A model generated the notes under the pieces. It was not told where the DNA came from. It saw only the letters and a program-made list of their open reading frames with translations, and searched no databases. From assembly GCA_963850205.1 (NCBI GenBank), contig CAWKKJ010000012.1, forward strand, positions 62,001 to 126,000: DNA of 64,000 bases. Reading direction: 5' to 3'. This stretch comes from JACVRW01 sp963850205 (GTDB lineage Bacteria; Actinomycetota; Thermoleophilia; Solirubrobacterales; Thermoleophilaceae). Both the position numbers and the translations under genes were made by a program. Shown here in pieces: positions 16,237-27,090 of this stretch. Positions within the stretch are counted from its first letter, which is position 1; each line of letters begins with the position of its first letter.

Positions 16237-16932
16237 GTGACGCCGATCGCGCTCGTGACGGGGGCCAACCGCGGCATCGGGCTCGAAGTGACCCGCCGGC
16301 TGGCCGGCAAGGGGTTCACCGCGGTGCTGGGCTCCCGCGACCCGGCCAAGGGCGCGGCGGCGGCCGACGCGCTGGCCGCTGACGGGCTTGAGGTGCATGC
16401 CCGCGCTCTCGACGTGGCCGATCCCGCGACCGTTGCGGCCCTTGCCGGCGACCTCGAGCGCGATTTCGGCGGGCTGGACGTGCTGGTCAACAACGCCGCC
16501 ATCCACTACGACACCTGGCAGCACGCCGCCGACGCCGACCTCGCCCTGGTCACCGAGGCGCTGGAGACCAACCTCCTCGGCGCCTGGCGCACGGCGCAGG
16601 CCTGCCTGCCGCTGCTGCGCCGCTCGGCCCACGGCCGGATCGTGAACGTGTCGAGCGAGTCCGGCTCGCTCAGCTCCATGGGCGCGGGCGCCCCGGCCTA
16701 CAGCGTCTCCAAGGCCGCCCTCAACGCCCTCACCCGGATCCTGGCCGCCGAGCTCAAGCGCGACGGCGTGCTGGTGAACTCGGTCTGCCCGGGCTGGGTG
16801 GCCACCGACATGGGCGGTTCCGGCGGGCGTCCGGTGGCCGACGGCGCGGCGAGCGTGGTGTGGGGGGTGGAGCTGCCCGACGACGGCCCGAGCGGTGGCT
16901 TCTTCCGCGACGGCAGGCCCCTGGAATGGTGA
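16237..16932 (+). CDS. Short-chain dehydrogenase/reductase
   Basis: 231 residues with GTG at 16237. The NAD(P)-binding motif is T8-G-A-N-R-G-I-G15 and the structural motif VLVNNAAIH lies at residues 83-90. Catalytic S140, Y155 and K159 are present (NVSSESGSLSS, AYSVSKAALN). SRD after the second strand suggests NADPH preference, as in carbonyl reductases. The C-terminal VELPDDGPSGGFFRDGRPLEW fits plant- and bacterial-type carbonyl reductase-like SDRs. It is divergent from the ATP-grasp operon (76 bases between starts) and is followed after 28 bases by an F420/NADP reductase-type gene, likely co-transcribed. Confidence 0.9.
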   Translation: MTPIALVTGANRGIGLEVTRRLAGKGFTAVLGSRDPAKGAAAADALAADGLEVHARALDVADPATVAALAGDLERDFGGLDVLVNNAAIHYDTWQHAADADLALVTEALETNLLGAWRTAQACLPLLRRSAHGRIVNVSSESGSLSSMGAGAPAYSVSKAALNALTRILAAELKRDGVLVNSVCPGWVATDMGGSGGRPVADGAASVVWGVELPDDGPSGGFFRDGRPLEW

Positions 16933-16960
16933 GACCCGAGCAGGACGAGAGAGGAACGAC

Positions 16961-17593
16961 ATGAGGATCGGCATCATCGGCAGCGGCAAGATCGGAGGGA
17001 CGCTGACCAGGCTGTTCGCGCGGAGCGGCCACGAGGTGGCGGTGGCCAACTCGCGCGGGCCCGGGACCCTGACCGGGCTGGTGGAGGAGGCCGGTGGCGC
17101 CGCGCGCGCCGCGGAGCTCGAGGAGGCGGCCGCCTTCGGCGAGGTGGTGGTCGTGGCCGTCCCGGTGGGCGCGGTGGAGGACCTGCCGCCCGAGCCCTTC
17201 GGCGGCCGCATCGTGGTGGACGCGAACAACTACTACCCGGCCCGCGACGGGCAGATCGAGGATCTGGACGAGGATCGCTCCACGTCCAGCGAGCTGCTCG
17301 CAGCCCACCTGCCCGGCGCGCGAGTGGTGAAGGCCTTCAACACGATGTACTTCGAGACGCTGGCCACCGAGGGCCGGCCGGGCGGGCCCCGCGACGAGCG
17401 GCTCGCGCTCTTTCTGGCCGGCGACGACGAGGAGGCCAAGCGGGTGGTCGCGGGGCTGATCGACGAGCTGGGCTTCGCGCCGCTCGACAGCGGCTCGCTG
17501 GCCGAGGGCAGCCGCCGCCAGCAGCCCGGCGCGCCGGTCTACGGTAACCCCCTGCTGGCGCCCGCCGCCGAGGAGGCCCTGGCTCAGGGATAG
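16961..17593 (+). CDS. NADPH-dependent F420 reductase-like NAD(P)-binding protein
   Basis: 210 residues with ATG at 16961 and a GAGAGG-type ribosome-binding site just upstream. The N-terminal Rossmann motif is RIGIIGSGKIGGTLTRLFAR with ANSRGPGTL as the phosphate-binding continuation, as in the F420_oxidored family. VVVVAVPVGAVEDLP, IVVDANNYYPARDG and VVKAFNTMYFETLA are standard for the family. These proteins couple NADP to F420 or act on other substrates; the cofactor cannot be settled from sequence. Its stop overlaps the 3' end of the convergent GH2 gene by 10 bases. Confidence 0.85.
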   Translation: MRIGIIGSGKIGGTLTRLFARSGHEVAVANSRGPGTLTGLVEEAGGAARAAELEEAAAFGEVVVVAVPVGAVEDLPPEPFGGRIVVDANNYYPARDGQIEDLDEDRSTSSELLAAHLPGARVVKAFNTMYFETLATEGRPGGPRDERLALFLAGDDEEAKRVVAGLIDELGFAPLDSGSLAEGSRRQQPGAPVYGNPLLAPAAEEALAQG

Positions 17594-19473
17594 AGGGGCG
17601 TGCGGGCGTAGCGGTCGCGCACCACGCCGAACGCCGGCTTACGCTCGCCGCCGTAGGCGATCAGGCCCTTGTGGTGGCGGGTGTTGGGCCCGTACTGCGG
17701 GGGCCGGCGCCCTGCGCCGCCGGCCCAGCCCGGGAAGATCTCGAACTCGCGGAGCGTCCAGTAGATGGCGCCCGAGAGCACCGGCGAGCGGTCGATCACG
17801 TCGAGGGTCCTGGTGGCGTGAAAGGACTGGAAGGGGTAGCCGCCCTTCAGCGTCACCGGCGCTTGGGCCAGCTCCGGACGAGCCTCGGCGCCCCACTCGG
17901 TCATCACCATCGCGTGCTCGGGGTAGTGGTCGCGCAGCTCGGCGAGGTAGGGCTCGAGCAGGTTGAAGTCCTGCACCCAGCGATACCAGCCGAAGTACTG
18001 GTTGACCCCGATCAGATCGAAGTGGTCATAGGTGAACTGCTCGGTGGTGCCGAGCCGGCCGTTGATGTCGAGCGAGACCGGCAGCGTGGGGTCCGCGTCG
18101 CGGGCCACCCGAGCGGCCGCCACCAGATAGCGCGCAGTGCCCGGCAGCCGGTCGGGCGTGGTGTAGAGCTCGTTGGCCACCGAGTGCGTGAGCACGGAGG
18201 GATGGCTGCGGGCCGCCTTCACGGTGCGCTCGACGCTCACCAGCGCGCGCCGGCGCTCCCGCGGCTTCCAGAGCAGGTGGGCGCGGCGGTCGCGTTGCCA
18301 GATCGGCGCCTGGTTCCACACCAGGATCCCGGCTCGGTCGAAGCGGGCGAGCAGCCGGTCGTTCATGAGGTAGTGCGCACGGGTGACGTTCGCGCCCAGC
18401 TCCTTCAGGTCGTCCACGATCGCGTTCATGTCCGCGCTGGTGAGCGCCGCACCGCTGCCGGGCATGTCCTCGTGGATCGACGCGCCCCGGAGCTGCACCC
18501 GGCGGTTGTTCAGATACAGGAAGCCGCGCTTGACCGTCACCGATCGCAGGCCGACGCGCCGGCGCTCGGTCTGCATCACCTCGCCCGCGTCGCGGAGCAC
18601 GATGCGGGCCGAGTAGAGCTGAGGGTTGTCCGGTGACCAGAGCTGCGGGGCGGGTACGCGCACCGACAGCTGGAGCCGCTTGCGCGCCGCGCGCTGGCCG
18701 GGCAGAGAGAAGGTGCGCTTCAGGGTGCGTCCGCCTGGATACCGGAGACGGACCTCCACGGTGGGATCGAGCTCCCGGACGCCCTTGCGCTCGAGCAGCC
18801 CGTCGATCAGCAGCTCCGCGCGGCAGCCTCGGGCCGGCCCGCGGCAGCGCACCTCCGACATGGTGCCCAGCTCCGCGAGGTGCGCACGGCCCGCGGGTAC
18901 CAGCCGCACCGGGCGCACGATGCCGTTCCAGTTCCACCAGCCCTCCAGCAGCCGCGGATCCTTGCGCCCGTCCACGACCACGACAAGCTCGTTCTCCCGG
19001 CCCGGTCGCAGGCCGCGGGCCTCGAGGGTGAAGGGCGTGTAGGGGTCGACGTTGCGGCCCAGGCGGCGCCCGTTGAGGAACACCTCGGCCCGCCGCCGCA
19101 CGCTCTCGAACTGCAGCAGCCAGCGGAAGCCGCGCGGTGTTGCGGGCCCGTCGAACAGCACGCGGTAGCGCCTGACCCTGCCCGGGAACAGATCCGGAAG
19201 CGCGCGGGTGTCGAAGACGCTCGGCACCCGCGCCGCGCGCCAGACGCCGGGCTGCCGGGCCGCCCGGGCTGCCCGGACCGGCGGGGCCACCGGCGGCGTG
19301 CCCTCGGGAGCGGTCTCCTCGGGCGGCGCCGGCTGCGGCGCCGCGGGGTCGGAGGGCTCGGCGCGCACCTCCCAGCCGTCCGAGAGCGTGCTCGGCCGGG
19401 GGGCCTCACCGGCGGCCGGCGCGGCCGCCAGCAGGACACCGGCGATGCTGATCGAGGCGACCACCCTGCGCAT
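17584..19473 (-). CDS. Secreted glycoside hydrolase family 2 enzyme (beta-galactosidase/beta-glucuronidase type)
   Basis: 629 residues from ATG at 19473, which begins a good signal peptide (RRVVASISIAGVLLAAAPAA). An upstream in-frame ATG at 19518 would spoil it. The order is a Pro/Glu-rich linker, a jelly-roll sugar-binding domain (residues ~70-200), an Ig-like domain (~210-310) and a TIM barrel. In the barrel, LRGASIHEDMPGSG and NVTRAHYLMNDRLLARFDRA precede the acid/base region SVANE and the nucleophile region MVMTEWGAEA. Both catalytic glutamates are thus present. It should cleave a beta-linked sugar outside the cell. The specificity cannot be told, and no polysaccharide-utilisation locus surrounds it. 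Confidence 0.88.
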   Translation of the reverse strand: MRRVVASISIAGVLLAAAPAAGEAPRPSTLSDGWEVRAEPSDPAAPQPAPPEETAPEGTPPVAPPVRAARAARQPGVWRAARVPSVFDTRALPDLFPGRVRRYRVLFDGPATPRGFRWLLQFESVRRRAEVFLNGRRLGRNVDPYTPFTLEARGLRPGRENELVVVVDGRKDPRLLEGWWNWNGIVRPVRLVPAGRAHLAELGTMSEVRCRGPARGCRAELLIDGLLERKGVRELDPTVEVRLRYPGGRTLKRTFSLPGQRAARKRLQLSVRVPAPQLWSPDNPQLYSARIVLRDAGEVMQTERRRVGLRSVTVKRGFLYLNNRRVQLRGASIHEDMPGSGAALTSADMNAIVDDLKELGANVTRAHYLMNDRLLARFDRAGILVWNQAPIWQRDRRAHLLWKPRERRRALVSVERTVKAARSHPSVLTHSVANELYTTPDRLPGTARYLVAAARVARDADPTLPVSLDINGRLGTTEQFTYDHFDLIGVNQYFGWYRWVQDFNLLEPYLAELRDHYPEHAMVMTEWGAEARPELAQAPVTLKGGYPFQSFHATRTLDVIDRSPVLSGAIYWTLREFEIFPGWAGGAGRRPPQYGPNTRHHKGLIAYGGERKPAFGVVRDRYARTPLYP

Positions 19474-19517
19474 GCGTGCCTCACCGTAGCCGGATTTGTA
19501 AAGAATCTCCCTGCGCA

Positions 19518-19532
19518 CGCGGCCGAGCCGCG
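19518..19532. promoter_or_regulatory. GC-rich palindrome in divergent promoter region
   Basis: CGCGGC-CGA-GCCGCG lies between the divergent GH2 (-) and cation/proton antiporter (+) starts. It could be an operator or just GC-rich chance symmetry. Confidence 0.2.
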
Positions 19533-19568
19533 CGCTTGGGCTCCGGCCGTCTGTAAGCCTGTCCGCGC

Positions 19569-20816
19569 ATGGCCCCCCTGGCCGCCGGAGTGGAGTTCCT
19601 CGAGTCGCCGCTCGCCGTCTTCGGCCTGCTGCTGGTGGGCGGGGCGCTGGTGGCCGGGATCGCCCGGCGCAGCTTCCTCTCGCTCACAGCGGCGTTCGTG
19701 GCAGTGGGCTTCCTGCTCGGCGACGGCGGCCTCGGGGTGCTCGACCTGGAGCCGACCTCGGGCTTCGTCCAGGGCCTGGCGGTGATCGCCCTGATCCTGA
19801 TCCTCTTCCGCGACGGCCTGGAGGTCGAGGAGGAGATGCTCCAGGAGGCCTGGCACCTCCCGCTGCGCTCCCTCGCGCTCGGGATGCCCATCACCGCGGG
19901 CCTGATCGCGCTGGCCACCCACACGCTCACGGACCTGGGCTGGACGGAGTCGTTTCTGATGGGGGCGCTGCTCTCGCCCACCGATCCCGTCCTGTCGTCC
20001 GCGGTGGTCACCAACCCGCGCGTGCCGCGCCTGATCCGCCACTCGCTGAACCTGGAGTCGGGCCTCAACGACGGGCTGGCGCTCCCCGCGGTCCTCGCGC
20101 TGGTGGCCGCCGCCGAGCAGGACACCGACTTCACCTGGTGGCAGTTCGTGCTCCAGGACGTGGGCTTCGGCCTGATCACCGGGCTGGTGGTGGCCTTCGC
20201 GGCCGCCCGGATCATGCCCAGGTCGCACGGCCTGCTCCAGGAGATCAGCCCGCACCAGAAGGCGCTCTACGCGCTGGGCGTTGCCTTCGCGGCCTACGGC
20301 GTGGCCGTGCTGCCCCCCGCGGGCAACGGCTTCATCTCGGTGTTCGTGGCGGCAATTGCCCTCGGCATCTGGCGGCCGGACATCCGTGAGTGCTTCGAGG
20401 CCCGCTCCGAGGACCTGATCGAAGTGGTCAAGCTCGGTGTCTTCCTGGTCTTCGGAGCAATCTTCACGCTGGACACGCTGTTCGGCGACGGCTGGGCCGC
20501 GGTGGGTATCGCGGCCTTCACCCTGCTCGTGGCCCGGCCGGTGGCCATCTTCACCAGCCTGGCCGGCAACCGGCAGGTGGACCTCTTCCAGAAGGCGTTC
20601 ATGGCCTGGTTCGGGCCCAAGGGTGTGGCCACCATGACCTTTGCGCTGTTCGTGCTGGGCTCGGCGGTGCCCGACGGCGAGCGAATAGCGGCCATCGCCG
20701 CATTGACGGTCCTGATCTCGGTGGTGGTCCACGGCCTGAGCGACCATCCCGGGGCCGAGGCCATCGCGCGCCACACCGAGCGGCGGCAAAGCGAAGCGGT
20801 CGGCTCACCGGGATGA
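19569..20816 (+). CDS. Cation:proton antiporter (NhaP/CPA1 type)
   Basis: 415 residues with about 12 hydrophobic segments. The first half carries ILILFRDGLEVEEEMLQEAW and ALLSPTDPVLSSAVVT, the latter being the Pro-Thr-Asp-Pro ion-binding motif of the CPA1 family. The paired NLESGLNDGLALP matches the second acidic motif (ESxxND). There is no C-terminal TrkA or CBS regulatory domain. It exports Na+ or K+ in exchange for protons at the cell membrane. It stands 1 base before a small cupin gene and is divergent from GH2. Confidence 0.88.
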   Translation: MAPLAAGVEFLESPLAVFGLLLVGGALVAGIARRSFLSLTAAFVAVGFLLGDGGLGVLDLEPTSGFVQGLAVIALILILFRDGLEVEEEMLQEAWHLPLRSLALGMPITAGLIALATHTLTDLGWTESFLMGALLSPTDPVLSSAVVTNPRVPRLIRHSLNLESGLNDGLALPAVLALVAAAEQDTDFTWWQFVLQDVGFGLITGLVVAFAAARIMPRSHGLLQEISPHQKALYALGVAFAAYGVAVLPPAGNGFISVFVAAIALGIWRPDIRECFEARSEDLIEVVKLGVFLVFGAIFTLDTLFGDGWAAVGIAAFTLLVARPVAIFTSLAGNRQVDLFQKAFMAWFGPKGVATMTFALFVLGSAVPDGERIAAIAALTVLISVVVHGLSDHPGAEAIARHTERRQSEAVGSPG

Positions 20817-20817
20817 C

Positions 20818-21159
20818 ATGATTGCGCGCATGGACACCTGGGACATCGCCTCGCTGGACGTGCAGCCGCACAGCCCCGCGGTGCTCCGCTCGGACGACGA
20901 GACCCGCGCCATCGCGATCAACCTCCCCGGCGGTGACAGCCTCCGCGACCATCAGGTGCACGAGCGTGCCTGGCTGGTGGTGGCCGAGGGCGAGATCGAG
21001 GTCCAACAGGGCACCGAGACGGCCTCCGGCGGCCCAGGCCTCCTCGTGCATTTCGAGCCCAACGAGCGCCACGAGGTGCGGGCCACCACGGACTCCCGCC
21101 TGATCCTCTTGCTCTCGCCCTGGCCGGGCGAGGGGCATCCCAGCCGGCGCGTCGAATGA
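20818..21159 (+). CDS. Cupin-domain protein
   Basis: 113 residues with ATG at 20818, one base after the antiporter stop (ATG at 20830 is possible). One cupin barrel is visible: HQVHERAWLVVAEGEIEVQQ is motif 1 with its HxH-like start, and GPGLLVHFEPNERHEV is motif 2. Metal ligands of the cupin fold are partly kept (H, H, E; H). Function is unknown; it could be a small sensor or isomerase. A hairpin follows the stop at 21172-21190. Confidence 0.75.
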   Translation: MIARMDTWDIASLDVQPHSPAVLRSDDETRAIAINLPGGDSLRDHQVHERAWLVVAEGEIEVQQGTETASGGPGLLVHFEPNERHEVRATTDSRLILLLSPWPGEGHPSRRVE

Positions 21160-21171
21160 CGGGCTTTCAGT

Positions 21172-21190
21172 AGGCGCCTGCGCAGCGCCT
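21172..21190. terminator. Hairpin after cupin gene
   Basis: AGGCGC-7 bases-GCGCCT lies 12 bases after the cupin stop and 20 bases before ccmE. It has a modest stem and no U-tract, and may partly separate the antiporter-cupin unit from the ccm genes. Confidence 0.3.
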
Positions 21191-21212
21191 CGGCCTGCCA
21201 GAATCCGAGGTG

Positions 21213-21611
21213 ATGGACCCCGCCCGCAAGCGCAAGCTGCGTCTTGTGGTGGCGCTGAGCGCCGCCCTCTTTCTCGCCACCGCGCTCGTGTACACGAGCT
21301 TCAGCGCCTCGACCGAGGCCAGCAAGCCGAGCCAGATCCAGCCCGGCCGCTCCTACGAGCTCACCGGGAAGGTGGTGCAGGACTCGGTGGCCCGCGAGGG
21401 TGACGGCCTTCGCTTCCGCATCCGCGACCGGGACGGCACCGAATCGGTTCCCGTCAGCTACACCGGCGTGGTGCCCGACCCCTTCCGTGAGGGCCGCGAG
21501 GTGATCGTGTCGGGCGAGCTCCAGCGCGGGACCTTCGTCGCCGAGCGCGACTCGCTCGTGACCAAGTGCCCCTCGAAGTTCACCAAGGAGAAGGAAGGCC
21601 GGCCCAGCTGA
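21213..21611 (+). CDS. ccmE: Cytochrome c maturation protein CcmE, cysteine variant
   Basis: 132 residues; GTG at 21210 directly before the ATG is an alternative start. One N-terminal membrane anchor (residues 9-30) is followed by the OB-fold heme chaperone domain (YELTGKVVQDSV, FRIRDRDGTESVPVSYTGVV, DPFREGREVIVSGELQRG, FVAERDSLVTKCPSKF). In E. coli the heme binds covalently to His in HxxxY. Here the site is C119-x3-F123, so it is a Cys-type CcmE in which the usual Tyr is Phe. It carries heme from CcmC to CcmF at the outer face of the membrane. The adjacent ccmF gene confirms the assignment. Confidence 0.85.
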   Translation: MDPARKRKLRLVVALSAALFLATALVYTSFSASTEASKPSQIQPGRSYELTGKVVQDSVAREGDGLRFRIRDRDGTESVPVSYTGVVPDPFREGREVIVSGELQRGTFVAERDSLVTKCPSKFTKEKEGRPS

Positions 21612-21662
21612 GATGGCCGATCCCACGAGCCCGCGCACGCGCCCGCGGAACCGACCATCTAA

Positions 21663-23823
<2,161 letters not shown>

Positions 23824-23830
23824 GCGCGCC

Positions 23831-24124
23831 ATGGAGTACGGGATCGCCCTGCTCGTGCTCGCCGCGGTGGTCGCGCTCGCGGTCGCCGCCCCGCTGCGGC
23901 GCCGGGGAGAGGATGACCACCAGGAGGAGGAGACCCGGCTCGAGGAGCTGCAGGCGGCCAAGGAGGCCAAGTACCGCGAGATCCGCGACGCCGAGCTGGA
24001 CCAGCGCATGGGCAAGCTGTCGCAGGAGGACTGGCGAGCGGTCGATCGCGAGCTGCGCGACGAGGCCATCGTGATCCTGCGGGAGCTCGACCGGCTGGAG
24101 GGGCGGGCGCCGGAGGGCGGGTAG
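23831..24124 (+). CDS. CcmI-like small membrane protein of the ccm cluster
   Basis: 97 residues: one N-terminal membrane helix (residues 3-20), then a charged helical segment with EAKYREIRDAELDQRMGKLS and QEDWRAVDRELRDEAIVILR. This segment resembles the N-terminal part of CcmI/CcmH-type proteins (a membrane helix followed by a short coiled coil), without the TPR domain. It begins 8 bases after ccmF, so a role in handling apocytochrome c is inferred from context. Confidence 0.65.
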   Translation: MEYGIALLVLAAVVALAVAAPLRRRGEDDHQEEETRLEELQAAKEAKYREIRDAELDQRMGKLSQEDWRAVDRELRDEAIVILRELDRLEGRAPEGG

Positions 24125-24130
24125 GGACTC

Positions 24131-24150
24131 GGCCCCGGGGCCCCTGGGGC
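24131..24150. terminator. GC-rich hairpin between convergent genes
   Basis: GGCCCCGGGGCC runs into CCCTGGGGC and offers alternative CCCC/GGGG stems. It lies in the 57-base space between the ccm gene end (24124, +) and the sugar dehydrogenase end (24182, -). A bidirectional terminator is likely, though there is no U-tract. Confidence 0.4.
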
Positions 24151-24181
24151 GGAGCGTGCGGTCCTGGCGAGTCGGGTCGGG

Positions 24182-26671
24182 CTATCGCTCGACCCGGATC
24201 AGCGACTCCCCGGTCACGGGCAGGCGCGTCTCGTTGCCCTCGCGGTCGGCGGCCCGCACCAGCACCCGGTAGCCGCCCGGCGGCAGCGAGCGGCGCAGGA
24301 GCCGCAGCCAGCGCACCCCGTCTCCGCTGGGCGTCAGCTTGGTGTCCATCCAGAGCCGCCGCGTGCAGCTGCGCGGCCGGCTCATCCTGCGCTTGCGCTT
24401 GAGCCACCAGCTGCAGCGGCCGTCCTCGACGCGCCGGCGGAGCGCGACCTCGACCGACTCCACGCCGGACTCGTCGGCCGCGCTACCGCGGATGCGCCCG
24501 CGGGCCGCGTTGACGCCGAAGAGCTCGAGCTCGGGGCCGTCGATGTCGGCCGGTGGCTCCGGCGCGGGCGGGGTCGGAGAGGGCGGAGGCGTGGCGGGCG
24601 CCCCGCCGCGGCGGCGGTAGTTCGCCACCAGCTCGGCGCCGCTCGCGGGAACGGTGAAGCTCTGGATCTGAGCGCCGCCGTTGGACCAGCTCGAGAAATC
24701 GAAGATGGCGCCGCCCAGCTGGAACGGGCTGTTCGCGCTGACGCTCGTGCGGAAGCCGATCGCCGTGACCAGGTCGCGAGGAGCGGTGAGCGAGCGGCCC
24801 GCCCAGGCGAGTGGCGCACCCGAGGGGTTGCTGCGCAGACGCACGGTCGTGGTCTGCGGCCGCAGCTCGCGGGTCTCGGTGTCCTGCAGCCCGCCGGAGT
24901 CCGTGGCGCTGACGACGATCCGGTAGAAGGAGTCGGCGTCGTGATCGGTGATGGCGGTCTGGGACAGGGAGGCACCCGAGGCGGTCCCGATGAAGTGCTC
25001 ATGGGTGCCGTGGACCACCCGGACGTCCCACGAGACGCGGCTGCCGGGGAAAGGCTGGTCCTGTGCGTCGGTGACCGAGGCCTGCAGCTGGAACGGCGCG
25101 CCGGCCCTGTAGGTGGTGGCCCCGCTGACCTGGAGCGCCGGAGGCGTGTTGCCGGCCGAGATCGTCTCGGTGTCGGTGCCGACACCGCCGCGGCCGTCGC
25201 GGACTGTGAGCCGCGCTATGTAGGTGCCAGCGCTGGCGTAGCGGTGGGTGGGCGTGGCCTGGCTGCTCGTGCCGCCGTCGCCGAACTCCCACGAGTAGCT
25301 GAGCGGATCGCCGTCCGGATCGCTCGACCGGCTGCCGCTGAAGCTCACGTCGAGCGGCGCCGGCCCCGAAGTGGGGTTGGCGTCGAGGCGTGCGATCGGG
25401 CTGGCATTGCCCGGCGTGTAGACCACCTTCCGGATCGCGCCCCCGCCGATGTCCGCCCAGACCAGCTCTCCGCCAGGGGACAGCTCCAGGTCGACGCCGG
25501 GCCAGTTGGTGGCGAAGTTCTCGACGCTCGTGACCACGCCCGCGCTGTTGACGTTCAGCTTCTTGACGAAGCGCTGGGCGTAGTCCCCGAAGAAGATGTC
25601 CCCCTGGTAGTCAACGGGGTACGGGCCGCTGTAGGTGGGGCCGCCGATCACGGCTCCGCCACCGCTGTGCTGATGCTCGTACGACGGCGGCACATGAGCC
25701 TGCGGGGTTCCCTCCTTGGCGTACTGGGGCGGGCACTCTGGCCTCGCCTGGTAGGAGCCCTGCCGGTGGTTGCCCTCGTAGCAGGGCCAGCCGTAATAGC
25801 GCCCACCGGTGCCCGGCGCCGTGGAGATCAGATCGATCTCCTCCCACTCGCCCCAGCCCACGTCGCCGATGGTCAGCCCGCCGGGACGGAGCTTGAAGCG
25901 GAAGGGGTTGCGAAAGCCGCCGGCCCAGACCTTCGTGCAGACATGATCGAGGTTGGTGTTGGCGGTGCAGAGGGGATGGCCGGGCAGCCCGTCGCCGTTG
26001 CGATCGACGTGCAGGATCTTGCCCGCCATGCTCCGCTCGTCGTAGGTCCGGAAGGCGAGCGGGTCCACCTCGGTGAAGCTGGCCGCGTCACCGCTTCCCA
26101 CCCACAGCGTCCCGTCCGCCGCCGAGCGGACCGAGCCGATCGAATGTGAGGTGCCGTCGGAGGGAATGCAGTCCACCGCGTTGCTCGGCGCGGGGCACAC
26201 TCCCTGGGTGCGGTCGCGAGTGCCCAGGATCGTCGTCCTGTTCAAGGCCACGTTGGACGGGCTGATCTCGACCCGGTCCAGGCGCGAGGCCATCCGTCCG
26301 CCGCCGTCCGGGGTCAGCGGCTGCAGCTCGTACGTGTACAGCAGGTAGACGTATCCGTTGGAAACGAAGTTGCTGTCCACCGCGATCCCGAGCAGGCCTC
26401 GATCACTGTTGTTGTTCACCTCGTTTCTGAGGTCCAGGCCCTGGACCGTGCTCGCCGCCGAGCCACCGGCGGGCACCACCTTGAGCAGGCCGCCCTTCTC
26501 GATGACGAACATCCGCCCGTCGGGCGCCCAAGCGATCCCCGTGGGCAGGTTCAGCCCGGAGACGATCGTGCGCTCCTCGAAGCCCGCCGGGTAGGTGGCG
26601 GCGCCGGCCGTCGCAGGCACGCAGAGGAGGATCGCGGCCAAGGCCGCGGCAAGTGTCACCCGAAAAGACAA
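24182..26671 (-). CDS. Secreted PQQ-type sugar dehydrogenase (GSDH) with PKD domain
   Basis: 829 residues with a signal peptide (residues 1-24, ending ATAGAA). Residues ~30-415 form a six-bladed beta-propeller of the glucose/sorbosone dehydrogenase family (LPTGIAWAPDGRMFVIEKGG, NNNSDRGLLGIAVDSNF, GDVGWGEWEEIDLI, YYGWPCYEGNH). Residues ~420-510 are a PKD domain (SSDPDGDPLSYSWEFGDGG, THRYASAGTYIARLTV). A further Ig-like or beta region, a Pro-rich spacer and a C-terminal beta domain follow. Such proteins oxidise sugars or act as extracellular binding proteins, and PQQ use is not proven. It is convergent with the ccm genes and divergent from secG. Confidence 0.85.
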   Translation of the reverse strand: MSFRVTLAAALAAILLCVPATAGAATYPAGFEERTIVSGLNLPTGIAWAPDGRMFVIEKGGLLKVVPAGGSAASTVQGLDLRNEVNNNSDRGLLGIAVDSNFVSNGYVYLLYTYELQPLTPDGGGRMASRLDRVEISPSNVALNRTTILGTRDRTQGVCPAPSNAVDCIPSDGTSHSIGSVRSAADGTLWVGSGDAASFTEVDPLAFRTYDERSMAGKILHVDRNGDGLPGHPLCTANTNLDHVCTKVWAGGFRNPFRFKLRPGGLTIGDVGWGEWEEIDLISTAPGTGGRYYGWPCYEGNHRQGSYQARPECPPQYAKEGTPQAHVPPSYEHQHSGGGAVIGGPTYSGPYPVDYQGDIFFGDYAQRFVKKLNVNSAGVVTSVENFATNWPGVDLELSPGGELVWADIGGGAIRKVVYTPGNASPIARLDANPTSGPAPLDVSFSGSRSSDPDGDPLSYSWEFGDGGTSSQATPTHRYASAGTYIARLTVRDGRGGVGTDTETISAGNTPPALQVSGATTYRAGAPFQLQASVTDAQDQPFPGSRVSWDVRVVHGTHEHFIGTASGASLSQTAITDHDADSFYRIVVSATDSGGLQDTETRELRPQTTTVRLRSNPSGAPLAWAGRSLTAPRDLVTAIGFRTSVSANSPFQLGGAIFDFSSWSNGGAQIQSFTVPASGAELVANYRRRGGAPATPPPSPTPPAPEPPADIDGPELELFGVNAARGRIRGSAADESGVESVEVALRRRVEDGRCSWWLKRKRRMSRPRSCTRRLWMDTKLTPSGDGVRWLRLLRRSLPPGGYRVLVRAADREGNETRLPVTGESLIRVER

Positions 26672-26763
26672 AGAGAGGAACCCCGCTGGAGCCAGAGTAC
26701 GTCAGCTTTCGCGGTATCGCCACGATCCGATGAATCGGGTCCCCCCCGCTACCCTTTCGCGCC

Positions 26764-26988
26764 GTGGAAGCGATTCTCAGCGGCCTTCAGGTGGTCCTTG
26801 CGGTGGTTCTCATCGTCCTGGTGCTCATGCACTCGGGCAAGGACTCCGGCCTCTCCGGGGCCTTCGGGGTGGGCACCGGCGCCGGGCCATTCGGCGGCGG
26901 CTCGCTGGTGGAGCGCAACCTCAACCGCTGGACCATCGGGTTCGCGCTGCTGTTCGTGGCGAACGTGATCGTGCTGCTGAAGATCTAG
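26764..26988 (+). CDS. secG: Preprotein translocase subunit SecG
   Basis: 74 residues with a GTG start. Two membrane helices lie at residues ~4-22 and ~53-72. Between them is the SecG loop with SGKDSGLSGAFGVGTGAGPF, a Gly-rich segment typical of actinobacterial SecG. Its last residues NVIVLLKI end in the membrane helix. It is the small, non-essential subunit of the SecYEG channel. It stands alone between convergent and divergent neighbours; a palindrome CCGAT-GA-ATCGG at 26727-26738 lies in its promoter region. Confidence 0.85.
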   Translation: MEAILSGLQVVLAVVLIVLVLMHSGKDSGLSGAFGVGTGAGPFGGGSLVERNLNRWTIGFALLFVANVIVLLKI

Positions 26989-27090
26989 CCCCGGCCCCAG
27001 CCTCTGGGCGCGGCGGCGAGCGGGGGGAGGCGGGGGGGTGCCTACGCTGCGTCCCATATGGGGACGTTTCGTGCGCAACCCCCTCGCCGG

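Noticed and set aside
26996..27008. CCCAG-CCT-CTGGG as a secG terminator
   Set aside because: The stem is only 5 bp, it cannot be extended and has no U-tract; too weak to call.
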